Source: an uncultured Eubacteriales bacterium
GTDB taxonomy: Bacteria; Bacillota; Clostridia; Christensenellales; CAG-138
Direction of reading: 5' to 3'
Assembly (NCBI GenBank): GCA_900542615.1
Contig: UQOG01000001.1
Coordinates: 1-64,000, forward strand
Length of the DNA: 64,000 nt
Positions 52,120 to 61,283 of the stretch are shown in pieces. The notes beneath the pieces were generated by a model that worked only from the letters and a program-made list of their open reading frames with translations, made no database searches and had not been told where the DNA came from. A program made the position numbers and the translations under genes. How positions within the stretch are numbered: the stretch's first letter is position 1; each line of letters opens with the position of its first letter.

Positions 52120-53703
52120 ATGAGCGTTACCGTTTCCCAATTGATGGAGCTGCCCTGCCTGCGCAAGGCAAAGGTGCTGGCCGGGCACAAGAGCCTGGAC
52201 CGGATCGTGACCAGCGTCACGGTGCTGGAATACGCCACGCCTACGGCCATGCAGCAGAAGCTGTATAAAAGCATTGAGTTTTGGGGCAGCGAGATTATCC
52301 TAACCGGCTTTTGCAACATCGCGGAGGATGTGGAGGCCCAATGCCACAATATCCGCATATTGGCCGAGGCCGGCGAGGTGGGGATCATCCTGTATTATGT
52401 GGGGCTCATCCTTCCCCGGGTGGACCCCAGGCTGATCCAGCTGGCGAACGAGCTGGACTTCGTGCTGATCTGTATGCCGGAAAACGAACCGAACCTTCGT
52501 TATGGGGAGGTGATCCGGGAAGCCATGGACGCCATTGTCCGGGATGAACTCAACAACCCCACCTTTACCATCGACCTGCTGGATCAGATGACAAAGGTCC
52601 CCCAAGGGCAGCAGAGCGTAAAAACCATCTTACGGATCACCAGCGACCGGCTTCGGGCGTCGGCGGTCATCACGGATGCCGAATATCGGGTGCTGAGCCA
52701 GGCTTCCTGGCCCAGGAACCAGGACCTGGCATGGGGGGATATGATCCAGCAGGCGGCCAGGCACCCGGGGAGCGATTGCTCCTGGGAGATCGACGGGAGA
52801 AAGAACCTTTGGGCCTACAAGGCGGAAATCCATCCCAACAATTGCAGCCGGATGTTTCTGTTTGTGTTTTCGGAGCGGGGAAATCTGGATCAGGTCCTTT
52901 GGAAGCAGGTGGTGGAGGGCATTCGGGTGAGCATGGGGGTTTGGGGAAAAACCCACGACCAAATGGACCTTTCGGAGCTGACCCGCGCCATCATCCTGGA
53001 TGAGCCCATCAAGATGCGGCGGCTGGGGGATCTATATCATATCGATGTTGCATCCATGAGCGATATGTGGATCCTGCGAAGCTTGAAGGGGGATAACCTT
53101 TCCCCCTGGACCAAGGAGGTGGCGGAGCTATCCTCCCTGTATACCAGGGTTGGGCTGTGCGAACATTATGAGAACGATATCCTGATCTTCCCGGTGGGGA
53201 ACCGGACCCTCCACGAGATGGACGAGTGGACCAACGCCCTGGTGGCGTTCTGCCAGGAGAAGGGCCTGTGCGCGAAAATCACCCGCTGCCCCCTGCTCCA
53301 ATATACGTCCCATGCCAAATATGCGTATGAAATCAACCGGGCCTATCTGGAAACCAGCATAAAGGTCTTTCCCATGCGGCCCTTTTTCAACATCTCCGAA
53401 ATAGAGTTCGTGAAGGAATGCTGCGAGATCGCCGACCAGGGCAAGGAGGCGGTACGGCGGTATCTCTCCCTGCTGGACCCCATCCTTTCCGGGAAGGACG
53501 GGCCGGAGATCATCCATACCCTGACGGCCTTTCTCCTGGATAAAAATGCAAACATTACGGAAACGGCTGCCCATCTCTTTGTCCATAAGAACACCGTAAA
53601 GTACCGCTTGCAGAAGGCCGGCAACCTGCTGGGCTTCCATGTGGGGGACATCCCCCAATCGAAAAACCTGTTATATGCCCTGGCTTTACAGCGGATCCTG
53701 TAG
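52120..53703 (+). CDS. PucR-family transcriptional regulator
   Basis: 527 residues. The N-terminal PucR domain (VSQLMELPCLRKAKVLAGHKS, with the SVTVLEYATP block) is followed by a long middle region and a C-terminal HTH_30: LDKNANITETAAHLFVHKNT then VKYRLQKAG. PucR-type proteins control purine, allantoin or amine use and need the small-molecule N-terminal domain. It precedes a permease and two catabolic genes in the same direction, so local activation is likely. The start has no strong ribosome site. Confidence 0.88.
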   Translation: MSVTVSQLMELPCLRKAKVLAGHKSLDRIVTSVTVLEYATPTAMQQKLYKSIEFWGSEIILTGFCNIAEDVEAQCHNIRILAEAGEVGIILYYVGLILPRVDPRLIQLANELDFVLICMPENEPNLRYGEVIREAMDAIVRDELNNPTFTIDLLDQMTKVPQGQQSVKTILRITSDRLRASAVITDAEYRVLSQASWPRNQDLAWGDMIQQAARHPGSDCSWEIDGRKNLWAYKAEIHPNNCSRMFLFVFSERGNLDQVLWKQVVEGIRVSMGVWGKTHDQMDLSELTRAIILDEPIKMRRLGDLYHIDVASMSDMWILRSLKGDNLSPWTKEVAELSSLYTRVGLCEHYENDILIFPVGNRTLHEMDEWTNALVAFCQEKGLCAKITRCPLLQYTSHAKYAYEINRAYLETSIKVFPMRPFFNISEIEFVKECCEIADQGKEAVRRYLSLLDPILSGKDGPEIIHTLTAFLLDKNANITETAAHLFVHKNTVKYRLQKAGNLLGFHVGDIPQSKNLLYALALQRIL

Positions 53704-53735
53704 GTTTTGCGGGGAAGGCGGAGCTGGGTTTCGTG

Positions 53736-53819
53736 GCCGATCATTGTCCTTTAAGACAATGATCGGCAGAAAACTTTATCCAATGAAACAATGTTTTCTC
53801 CCCGTCGGTTTACTATAAT
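53736..53819 (+). promoter_or_regulatory. Dyad and -10 element before the codB-like gene
   Basis: A perfect 13-bp inverted repeat (53736-53748 and 53755-53767, 6-nt spacer) follows the pucR stop by 32 bp. No T-run comes after it. TATAAT at 53814-53819 lies 54 bp before the permease ATG, with no good -35. The set-up fits an activator-dependent promoter with the dyad as possible PucR site. Confidence 0.5.
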
Positions 53820-53872
53820 CTAAAAATGGATCGGGCAAAGGCCGGATCCAAGAAAATTGGGGAGAAAATAAC

Positions 53873-55165
53873 ATGAAACAGACAACGGCTTTTGCAATCA
53901 AAGCAGAAGAAAGACAAAGTTGGGTATCTATCACAATGGTGTGGATCGGGGCCATGATTTGCGTTCCGGCCCTGATGATCGGCGGTATGATCGGCGCCGG
54001 CCTGTCCCTTGGCGCCGCCGCCCTGGCCATCATAATCGGCTATGCGCTTATTTGCGTGTTTATGAGCTTTATGGGCATGCATGCCTGCGACACGGGCTTG
54101 CCCACCGCGGTGATGGCGGGCGGCGCATTGGGCGAAAAGGGCGCCAAGTACATTATCAGCACCATCCTGGCCATCTCCTGCGTGGGCTGGTTCGGCATCC
54201 AGGCCGCCGTTTGCGGCTCCTCCTTCTCCTCCATGGTGGCGGGCATGTCCGGGCTAAATATTCCCGTGTGGCTTTCCTCCGTGGTATGGGGCATCATCAT
54301 GCTGCTGACCGCCTGCTTCCGCTTCAGCGGACTCAAGTGGCTGAATAAGATCGCCGTCCCCCTGCTGGGCATTGTGCTGGTCTATTCCCTCATCTATAAC
54401 CTGGCTTCCGGCAACGGCGCCGCGCTGATCGGCTACCAGCCCAGCGCGCCCATGAGCTTTGTAACCGGCATCAGCCTGACCGTAGGCTCTTTCGTGGTGG
54501 CCGCCGCCATTTCCGGAGACTATTGCCGCTTTGCCAAGAACCGCAAGGATGTGGTGAAGTCCTCCATTCTCGGCGTGTTGCCCGCAGGTTTGGTGGTGCT
54601 CATGCTGGGCGGCATCCTTGCCATCTGCACCGGCTCCTATGATATCAGCACCTTCCTCACCACCGCCGGCCTGCCCCTGGTGGGCCTGATCGCCCTGATC
54701 CTGGCCACCTGGACCACCAACGTTTCCAACGCCTATTCCGGCGGCTTGGCCCTGTCCGTGCTGCTGGGTCAGGACGAAAAGAAAAGCCAGGTGACCACCG
54801 CGGTTGCCGGCGTGATCGGCACCGTCCTGGCGGCTGTGGGCATCCTGAACTCCATCCAGGGCTTCCTGTCCCTGCTTTCCGCCATCGTGCCCGCCCTGAT
54901 GGGCGTCATGATTGCGGACTACTGGCTGATCGACAAGGGAGAGATCGAAAAGTTTGAGATCCGTCCGGGCTTTTACGCCCCCGGCATCATCGCCTTTGTT
55001 GCGGGCGCCCTGATCGCCTGCATGACCGGCGGAACCTTTGCCGCCATCCCCGCCCTGGCCTTCCTGGATATGCCGTTCTTTATCGGCTCCATCAACGGCA
55101 TCGTGGTGGCCTTGGTCCTCTACGTCATCCTGGCAAAGGCGACCGGCAATAAGAAGAATTCGTAA
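53873..55165 (+). CDS. CodB-like NCS1 permease (cytosine/nucleobase type)
   Basis: 430 residues, about 12 hydrophobic helices. WVSITMVWIGAMICVPALMIGG at the N terminus, then ISGDYCRFAKNRKDV and TWTTNVSNAYSGGLALSVL match the CodB branch of cation-linked nucleobase transporters. Neighbouring DUF917 and hydantoinase genes point to a nucleobase-, hydantoin- or creatinine-like ring as substrate. Starts after GGGGAG. Confidence 0.88.
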   Translation: MKQTTAFAIKAEERQSWVSITMVWIGAMICVPALMIGGMIGAGLSLGAAALAIIIGYALICVFMSFMGMHACDTGLPTAVMAGGALGEKGAKYIISTILAISCVGWFGIQAAVCGSSFSSMVAGMSGLNIPVWLSSVVWGIIMLLTACFRFSGLKWLNKIAVPLLGIVLVYSLIYNLASGNGAALIGYQPSAPMSFVTGISLTVGSFVVAAAISGDYCRFAKNRKDVVKSSILGVLPAGLVVLMLGGILAICTGSYDISTFLTTAGLPLVGLIALILATWTTNVSNAYSGGLALSVLLGQDEKKSQVTTAVAGVIGTVLAAVGILNSIQGFLSLLSAIVPALMGVMIADYWLIDKGEIEKFEIRPGFYAPGIIAFVAGALIACMTGGTFAAIPALAFLDMPFFIGSINGIVVALVLYVILAKATGNKKNS

Positions 55166-55248
55166 ACCAAATATGGATTGCCATGCAGGGCACAGAGAAG
55201 AAAGCTGTGCCCTGTATGCCATCTTTTATAAGAAAAGGAGTGTTTGTA

Positions 55249-56340
55249 TTGCGCAAGATTGGTATCCCCGAAATTGAAGATATCGCCTTGGGCGCCGCGC
55301 TGCTGGGCGCCGGCGGCGGCGGCGACCCCTATGTGGGGAAGCTGGTGGCCATCGGCGCCGTGCAGGAATGCGGGCCTGTGACCATGCTGGACCCCGACGA
55401 GGTCCCCGACGACGCCCTGGTGGTTCCCATCGCCATGATGGGCGCCCCTACCGTCCTTTGCGAAAAGGCCATCGGCGGCGAGGAGTATAAGACCCTATAT
55501 GACACCGTTTCCACCTTTTACGGCAAGCCCATCTACGCGTTCATGCCCATCGAGGCGGGCGGGGTAAACTCCATGCTCCCCATCGCCGCGGCCGCGCGCC
55601 TGGGGTTGCCCCTGGTGGATTGCGACGGCATGGGCCGTGCCTTCCCGGAATTGCAGATGGTGACCTTTACCATTGGCGGCGGCTCCGCCACCCCCATGGC
55701 CATGGTGGATGAAAAGGGGAATTCCTGCATCTTCCGCACGGTCACCAACAAGTGGACGGAGGAAATGGCCCGGGCGGTCACCATGGCCTGCGGCGGTTCG
55801 GTATCCGTATCCCTATATGCCATGGACGGCAAGTTCATGAAGGAATACGGCGTGCGGGGCATCGTGACCCGAAGCGAAACCCTGGGCTCCGCCATACGCA
55901 AGGTGAAGGAGGTTACCGACAAAACCCCGGAGGAGGCCTTCCTTGCGATCACGGAAGGGTACAAGCTTTTCAAGGGCAAGATCTGCGACGTGCTGCGGGA
56001 GGTGCGCAGCGGCTTCAACTTCGGCAAGGTGGTGCTGGACGGCATCGGGGACGACAAGGGGCGGACCGCCTATGTGGAGTTCCAGAACGAAAATCTCACC
56101 GCCGTGGTGGACGGCAAGCTGTTGGCCACCACCCCGGACCTGATCTGCCTGGTGGATACGGAAACCTTTACCCCGGTCCCCACGGACGCCCTCAAATACG
56201 GCAAGCGGGTCATGGTAGTCGGGCTCAAGTGCTTCCCCCTGTGGAGAACGGAGGAGGGGCTTAAGCTGGTAGGCCCGCGGTATTTCGGGGTTGATACGGA
56301 TTATATCCCGCTGGAAGAGCGCTGCAAAGGAGGCTGCTGA
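55249..56340 (+). CDS. DUF917 / S-methyl-thiohydantoin desulfurase-like protein
   Basis: 363 residues from TTG 55249 (AAGGAG 8 nt ahead). ALGAALLGAGGGGDPYVG is the hallmark of the DUF917 N domain, now named after S-methyl-thiohydantoin desulfurase; FMPIEAGGVNSMLPIAAAA and LPLVDCDGMGRAFPEL follow. Family members often sit beside hydantoinase/oxoprolinase genes, as here with 2 bp between. The exact substrate is unknown. Confidence 0.85.
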   Translation: MRKIGIPEIEDIALGAALLGAGGGGDPYVGKLVAIGAVQECGPVTMLDPDEVPDDALVVPIAMMGAPTVLCEKAIGGEEYKTLYDTVSTFYGKPIYAFMPIEAGGVNSMLPIAAAARLGLPLVDCDGMGRAFPELQMVTFTIGGGSATPMAMVDEKGNSCIFRTVTNKWTEEMARAVTMACGGSVSVSLYAMDGKFMKEYGVRGIVTRSETLGSAIRKVKEVTDKTPEEAFLAITEGYKLFKGKICDVLREVRSGFNFGKVVLDGIGDDKGRTAYVEFQNENLTAVVDGKLLATTPDLICLVDTETFTPVPTDALKYGKRVMVVGLKCFPLWRTEEGLKLVGPRYFGVDTDYIPLEERCKGGC

Positions 56341-56342
56341 GC

Positions 56343-57896
56343 ATGTATAAATTGGGCATTGATGTGGGCGGCACCAATACGGATGCTGTTTTGATCGATG
56401 AAAATTTGCAGGTTGTGGCGTCCGTCAAGCAGCACACCACCGCAAATATCTATGACGGCATTCTCAATGCCGTACGGGCTGTGCTGGAGCAATCCGGCGT
56501 AAAGCGCAGCGAGATCCGCCAGGCCATGCTGGGCACCACCCAGTGTACCAACGCCATCGTGGCCCGAAAGGGCCTGGCCCCCATCGGCGTTTTGCGGATC
56601 GGCGCGCCGGCGTCCCGGGGCATCCCCTTGATGGTGGATTGGGCGGAGGATCTGAAAACGATCGCGGTAAAAACCGCCATTGTGGGCGGCGGCTTCGAAT
56701 ACGACGGCAAGGAGATCGCTCCCTTTGACGCAGAGGCCGCGCGGGCGTTCTTTGCGGAGCTCAAGGCCAAGGCGGTAAAGTCCGTGGCCATCTCCTGCGT
56801 ATTTTCCACCGTGCGCAACGACCATGAGCTGGAGGCGGCGAAGCTGTGCAGGGAAGTGATGGGGGAGGACGTGCATGTGTCCATTTCCAGCGAAATCGGC
56901 TCCATGGGCCTGATCGAGCGGGAAAACGCCACCATCCTGAACGCGGCGCTGTATCAGGTGGCGGAATCCTTTACCGAAGGCTTTGCCCAGTCCCTGGCGG
57001 ACGAGGGGGTGACCAACGCCCAAGTGTATCTCTCCCAGAACGACGGCACCCTGATGACCATGGACTATGCCCGCCGCTACCCCATTTTGACCATTGCCTG
57101 CGGCCCCACCAATTCCATTCGGGGCGCCTGCTACCTGAGCCAGCTGAAGAACGCAGTGGTTATCGACGTGGGCGGCACCACCACGGACCTGGGCGTGATC
57201 CAGAACGGCTTCCCCAGGGAATCCGGCGTTGCGGTCACCATCGGCGGCGTGCGCACCAATTTCCGTATGCCGGACGTGGTATCCATCGGCCTTGGGGGCG
57301 GCTCCATCGTCCGCCAGCGGGCGGACGGCGCCGTCACCGTGGGCCCGGATTCCGTGGGCTATCAAATCACAGAAAAAGCCCTGTGCTTCGGCGGGGACGT
57401 GTGCACCGCCACGGATATCGCCGTGCGCCTGGGTATGACGGAGCTGGGGGATAAGCGCCTGGTGGCCCATTTGGACGAGGCCTTTGCCCAGAAAGCCATG
57501 GACGCCATCCGTACCCTGTGCGAGGATTCCATCGACGCCATGAAGGTTTCCTCTGAGGATGTGGATGTGATCCTGGTGGGCGGCGGTTCCATCATCCTGC
57601 CCGGGGATCTGGCGGGGGCCAGGAGCGTGACCCAGCATGAATTCGGCGGGGTGGCCAATGCCATCGGCTCCGCCATCTCCAAGGTGAGCGGCACCTACGA
57701 GCAGCTCATCGATTACGACAAGATCCCGCGGGATCAGGCCCTGGCCCAAGCCCGCGCCGACGCCATTGAGTTGGCTGTGGCGGCAGGGGCCATTCGGGAG
57801 ACGGTGGAGATCATCGACGCGGAAGACGTCCCCCTGCAATACTATCCCGGCAACACAGCCCGGGTGAAAATCAAAGCGGCGGGGGATTTAGCCTAA
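56343..57896 (+). CDS. Hydantoinase/oxoprolinase HyuA-like subunit
   Basis: 517 residues. LGIDVGGTNTDAVLIDENLQ and VVIDVGGTTTDLGVIQNG are the two ATP-binding motifs of the HyuA/5-oxoprolinase family; GTTQCTNAIVARKG is the substrate-side block and GGGSIILPGDLAGA a later glycine turn. Length is shorter than full HyuA (~680), typical of the type paired with DUF917. It would open a hydantoin-like ring with ATP. No HyuB subunit is nearby. Ends at two tandem terminators. Confidence 0.87.
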   Translation: MYKLGIDVGGTNTDAVLIDENLQVVASVKQHTTANIYDGILNAVRAVLEQSGVKRSEIRQAMLGTTQCTNAIVARKGLAPIGVLRIGAPASRGIPLMVDWAEDLKTIAVKTAIVGGGFEYDGKEIAPFDAEAARAFFAELKAKAVKSVAISCVFSTVRNDHELEAAKLCREVMGEDVHVSISSEIGSMGLIERENATILNAALYQVAESFTEGFAQSLADEGVTNAQVYLSQNDGTLMTMDYARRYPILTIACGPTNSIRGACYLSQLKNAVVIDVGGTTTDLGVIQNGFPRESGVAVTIGGVRTNFRMPDVVSIGLGGGSIVRQRADGAVTVGPDSVGYQITEKALCFGGDVCTATDIAVRLGMTELGDKRLVAHLDEAFAQKAMDAIRTLCEDSIDAMKVSSEDVDVILVGGGSIILPGDLAGARSVTQHEFGGVANAIGSAISKVSGTYEQLIDYDKIPRDQALAQARADAIELAVAAGAIRETVEIIDAEDVPLQYYPGNTARVKIKAAGDLA

Positions 57897-57926
57897 CGAT
57901 AAACCGGGACGGCGTTTTCCTATGGC

Positions 57927-57995
57927 GCCGCCCGAAATAGAGGCGGCTTTTTGCGGGAACCGGCATAGCGCAGGCTATGCCGGTTCTTTGTTGTT
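57927..57995 (+). terminator. Two tandem terminators after the hydantoinase gene
   Basis: The first is a 6-bp GCCGCC/GGCGGC stem at 57927-57947 followed by five T. The second is a perfect 13-bp stem (57957-57969 with 57974-57986), loop GCAG, then TTTGTTGTT. Together they insulate the exported-protein genes that follow. Confidence 0.88.
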
Positions 57996-58206
57996 GGCCG
58001 AGATGAAGGGGGCGGGTCAAATTGAAAAGCGAAAACAGCTAAGTCTCCGCCCCCGCCAAAGGCGCCGGCCTCCGGCCGCTGGGCCTCGCCCCTGGCTGCG
58101 CCGATGAATACAAGTTACGGCGTTCCAGCGCGAGGGATCAAATTTTAGCAGGACGTTAAAATTTTTCTCTATAAGCAGAACGAATAACGGTATTTTCTAC
58201 AATTCC

Positions 58207-58233
58207 TGTAACCTTCTTCCCCCTGGAATCGTC
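58207..58233 (+). promoter_or_regulatory. ECF-sigma-type promoter
   Basis: TGTAAC at 58207-58212, a 17-bp spacer and CGTC at 58230-58233 match the -35/-10 of B. subtilis SigX/SigM-type envelope-stress promoters. It lies about 107 bp before the exported-protein gene. An AT-rich TATATAG follows directly. Confidence 0.5.
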
Positions 58234-58339
58234 TATATAGTAAAAGCCGGCATCCAGGATGCCCGGATCCAGGCCGGCGCGACCGGCGAAGGCGCGATCT
58301 GGGGGTTGGCCCATACCAGGGCGCAAAGGAGGTGCAAAC

Positions 58340-58987
58340 ATGAAACACAACGGATCCCTGCTCCTGCTGTTGGGGGCGTTGGCGGCGGCGGGCCTGCTGC
58401 TATGCCGCCCTTCCCCCAGCCAGGACGCCATAACCATTTCCCCTTCCGTATCCCTGCCGACGGGGGATGCGGAGCTGTCCGCCCTGGAGGATATGGTACA
58501 GGCCCAGATGCTCCTGTCCCAGCAGTCCGGGCTACAGGAGCCTTACAGCGGCTACTATAAGACCTATGTGGACTATTTCGGCGGCACAGCCTTTGTGGAC
58601 AGCAAGCTCACCGTCTATGTGACGGATACCAGCCCGGCGGCGGTCCAGGAGTTGGCCCAGGAGCCAAAGGTGGTGATTGAAAAGGTGGACTATTCCCTCA
58701 ACCAGCTCAACCAGCTGGCCCTGCAAATCGTGGAACTGGGGGACGCGGGGAAGATCAACGGCTATGGGGGCCCGCCGGCGGTGCTGCCCCGGCACAACCG
58801 GGTGGATCTGACCATCTGGACGGATCGGGACCAGGCGCAGGGAGGCCTGTCCCCATCGGCGCTGTTGGAGGCACTGGGGGTTTCCAGCGCCATGCTCAAC
58901 ATCGTTGAGGTGGCGGATTATCCCCAGGACGCCACCGGAGCGTATATCCTACCCCATCCCGGCGTCCCGCCTAAGACCGGCGGCTAA
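58340..58987 (+). CDS. Exported repeat protein, copy 1 (lacks the C-terminal anchor)
   Basis: 215 residues from ATG 58340 (AAGGAGG). N-terminal signal or anchor helix, then a domain of about 165 residues (ALEDMVQAQMLLSQQS, YKTYVDYFGGTAFVDSKL, QLNQLALQIVELGDAG) of no family I recognise. From 58484 the DNA is the same as the next gene. It stops right after PPKTGG, where the other copy continues into a membrane helix and basic tail. So this copy would be secreted or held only by its N terminus, not wall-sorted. Confidence 0.8.
   Translation: MKHNGSLLLLLGALAAAGLLLCRPSPSQDAITISPSVSLPTGDAELSALEDMVQAQMLLSQQSGLQEPYSGYYKTYVDYFGGTAFVDSKLTVYVTDTSPAAVQELAQEPKVVIEKVDYSLNQLNQLALQIVELGDAGKINGYGGPPAVLPRHNRVDLTIWTDRDQAQGGLSPSALLEALGVSSAMLNIVEVADYPQDATGAYILPHPGVPPKTGG
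58484..58983 (+). repeat. 500-bp direct repeat, copy A
   Basis: Matches 59437-59936 at an offset of exactly 953 bp with one difference seen (A at 58951, G at 59904). It covers the shared domain of the two exported proteins and ends in the sortase-like motif. Confidence 0.93.
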
Positions 58988-59124
58988 GGCTACCCTTCCG
59001 TATTTGCGCGGGCCACCGGCGCGGCAAATTTCCTCGATGTATCTGCGAACCGATTTCCAACCAAGTATTTATCAGGCTGTCCGGCTGTCGCTGCGGCCGA
59101 AAGCAAAAAGGAGGTATGCATACT

Positions 59125-60021
59125 ATGAAGCGAAAACGATTTATAAGTATCCTGTTCGCACTGTGCTTTTTTATCGTAGCGGTTCCTGCCTATGCGGCAA
59201 AAATTCGTTATTCTGACCTGAATGAATACCGGCATATCATACAAAACGAGGTGCTAACGAGCTATGAAGGCCGCGTTTTCTATGCGGTGGATGTGGATGC
59301 GCAAGCCGTTCGCATATATGTTGAAGCCCAAGACAGGGATGCCGTTACCAATGCGCTGAAACGATACGGCATCCATATGGACATGGTTATCATAGAAGAG
59401 CAGGCAAAGGGGCGCTCTTCCATCAGCCTGGGGGAGCTGGAGGATATGGTACAGGCCCAGATGCTCCTGTCCCAGCAGTCCGGGCTACAGGAGCCTTACA
59501 GCGGCTACTATAAGACCTATGTGGACTATTTCGGCGGCACAGCCTTTGTGGACAGCAAGCTCACCGTCTATGTGACGGATACCAGCCCGGCGGCGGTCCA
59601 GGAGTTGGCCCAGGAGCCAAAGGTGGTGATTGAAAAGGTGGACTATTCCCTCAACCAGCTCAACCAGCTGGCCCTGCAAATCGTGGAACTGGGGGACGCG
59701 GGGAAGATCAACGGCTATGGGGGCCCGCCGGCGGTGCTGCCCCGGCACAACCGGGTGGATCTGACCATCTGGACGGATCGGGACCAGGCGCAGGGAGGCC
59801 TGTCCCCATCGGCGCTGTTGGAGGCACTGGGGGTTTCCAGCGCCATGCTCAACATCGTTGAGGTGGCGGATTATCCCCAGGACGCCACCGGAGCGTATAT
59901 CCTGCCCCATCCCGGCGTCCCGCCTAAGACCGGCGGAGCGTCCAACTGGGCGGGCTTGGGCATATTGGCGGTGGCGGCCCTGTTTATGGGGCTGGGGCTG
60001 TACCGGCTGTATCGGGGTTGA
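59125..60021 (+). CDS. Exported repeat protein, copy 2 (with sortase-type anchor)
   Basis: 298 residues from ATG 59125 (AAAGGAGG about 10 nt ahead; ATG 59116 is too close). Signal peptide ending AVPAYA, a unique segment of about 75 residues (YSDLNEYRHIIQNEVLTSYE), then the 165-residue domain shared with copy 1, then PPKTGG, hydrophobic helix WAGLGILAVAALFMGLGL and basic end YRLYRG, the layout of an LPxTG-like signal. The domain is unclassified. Copy 2 is therefore a surface-anchored form of copy 1. Confidence 0.82.
   Translation: MKRKRFISILFALCFFIVAVPAYAAKIRYSDLNEYRHIIQNEVLTSYEGRVFYAVDVDAQAVRIYVEAQDRDAVTNALKRYGIHMDMVIIEEQAKGRSSISLGELEDMVQAQMLLSQQSGLQEPYSGYYKTYVDYFGGTAFVDSKLTVYVTDTSPAAVQELAQEPKVVIEKVDYSLNQLNQLALQIVELGDAGKINGYGGPPAVLPRHNRVDLTIWTDRDQAQGGLSPSALLEALGVSSAMLNIVEVADYPQDATGAYILPHPGVPPKTGGASNWAGLGILAVAALFMGLGLYRLYRG
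59437..59936 (+). repeat. 500-bp direct repeat, copy B
   Basis: Second copy of the repeat at 58484-58983. Sequence to either side of the two copies is unrelated, so the match has sharp edges inside coding sequence. Confidence 0.93.
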
Positions 60022-60104
60022 AGGGGTGGGCGCCCCTCTGAAAGCGCCGGCTTTGCGGTTGAAGCAGCTTATCACAGGACGGAAATCCCCGGTTACATTC
60101 ATAT

Positions 60105-60139
60105 ATTATTTACACTTTCAACGGTAAAAACTGTGTATA
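60105..60139 (+). promoter_or_regulatory. Shared 35-bp promoter-like element, copy 1
   Basis: 28 of 35 positions match 61388-61422 without gaps, ending in TGTGTATA. It lies about 200 bp before the CAP-SH3b gene. Spacing does not fit a housekeeping promoter, so an alternative sigma factor or activator is possible. Confidence 0.5.
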
Positions 60140-60339
60140 CTTGAATTATATAGAAGAACCTCCCCGATCTGGGACCGGTAAAAGGGCGGCGGAGGAAGGG
60201 CTCATGCTTTCGTTTAGGAAAAGATCGCGGACTTGCATCCCGGTTTGGATGCTGTGCGCTGGCTTTTGGAAACGTACATGAGAAACGCCCTTTGTTCCTG
60301 CCCATTCGCTATTCGTGCATGGAGAGGAGTGAAACGACC

Positions 60340-61278
60340 ATGATCAAGAAAAACCTGTCGCTCGTATTCGCGTTGCTGCTCGTCCTAACTGTGCTGCCCG
60401 GCCATGCGCTGGCGGAAACCCGGTTCCAAACGTATCAGGAAGCGGTGCTGCAAGAGACCAACGCCTACCATGCGGGGAATAAGCTCACCCTGGACCCCTG
60501 GCTGTGCGCCTTGGCGGGCGTGCTGGCGGTGGAGCATGGCGGGGAAGGCAGCGTGGGGGCTTACCGCCCCAATGGGGAAAAATGGGCTACGATTTTCCAG
60601 GAATACGGCTATCAGGCGGCGCCGGCTTCCTCGGGCTGCAATTGGCTGCGAACCAAGGAAAAACCCACGGCGCAGACCATTGTGGCGTATTGGATGCAGA
60701 CGCCGGGCTTCCAGGAAAACGTGCGCTCCTCCATGTATACCCATACCGGGGTGTTTGTGTATCAGCCTGCCCGCTCCCGCTATTATTATGTGGTGCAGCT
60801 GTTCACCGTGCCCCAGAAGGGACAAACGGCCACGCTGCCGGAAGCGCCCTTGGCCATCGTCGCGGGGAGCGGGGTCAATATTCGCTCCGGGCCGGGAACG
60901 GGCTATCGCCGCCTGGGGAAATTATCCCGGGGCCAGCTCCTCGCCTTACAGGAGATCCAGGGGGATTGGGCGGCCTTTACCCTGGAGGACGGCCAAAAGG
61001 CCTATGCTCATATGGACTATCTGGCCCTGGCGACGGAGCCGGTGGAAACCACTTTGGATGTTCCCTCCACGGATCCAGGGTCCATGGGCGAGGCCCAGGC
61101 CACCGGCCGGGTAAACGTCCGCTCCGGGCCGGGCATGTCCTATGAAACGCTGGGCCAGCTCAAGCGGGGCCAACGGGTGGCGGTCTGGGATATCCAGGGG
61201 AAATGGGCGCAGATCACCTGGACCGGCAGCCAACGCGGCTACGTATATCTGGATTACCTGCGGTTTGCAGGCCGCTAA
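60340..61278 (+). CDS. Secreted CAP/SCP-domain protein with two SH3b domains
   Basis: 312 residues from ATG 60340 (GGAGAGGAG). Signal peptide ending GHALA. Residues 25-165 form a CAP-like domain (QETNAYHAGNKLTLDPWLCALAG, GAYRPNGEKWATIFQEYGY, MQTPGFQENVRSSMYTHTGV, YYYVVQLFT). Two bacterial SH3 domains follow (VNIRSGPGTGYRRLGKLSRG and VNVRSGPGMSYETLGQLKRG), modules that bind cell-wall peptides. The protein should attach non-covalently to the wall; CAP enzyme activity is not established. Confidence 0.87.
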   Translation: MIKKNLSLVFALLLVLTVLPGHALAETRFQTYQEAVLQETNAYHAGNKLTLDPWLCALAGVLAVEHGGEGSVGAYRPNGEKWATIFQEYGYQAAPASSGCNWLRTKEKPTAQTIVAYWMQTPGFQENVRSSMYTHTGVFVYQPARSRYYYVVQLFTVPQKGQTATLPEAPLAIVAGSGVNIRSGPGTGYRRLGKLSRGQLLALQEIQGDWAAFTLEDGQKAYAHMDYLALATEPVETTLDVPSTDPGSMGEAQATGRVNVRSGPGMSYETLGQLKRGQRVAVWDIQGKWAQITWTGSQRGYVYLDYLRFAGR

Positions 61279-61283
61279 CGCCA

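Noticed and set aside
56301..57839. 512-codon minus-strand open frame
   Set aside because: Antisense of the HyuA-like gene; no homology.
57996..58206. A small gene after the tandem terminators
   Set aside because: Open frames are short, Arg/Pro-rich and lack ribosome sites and homology.
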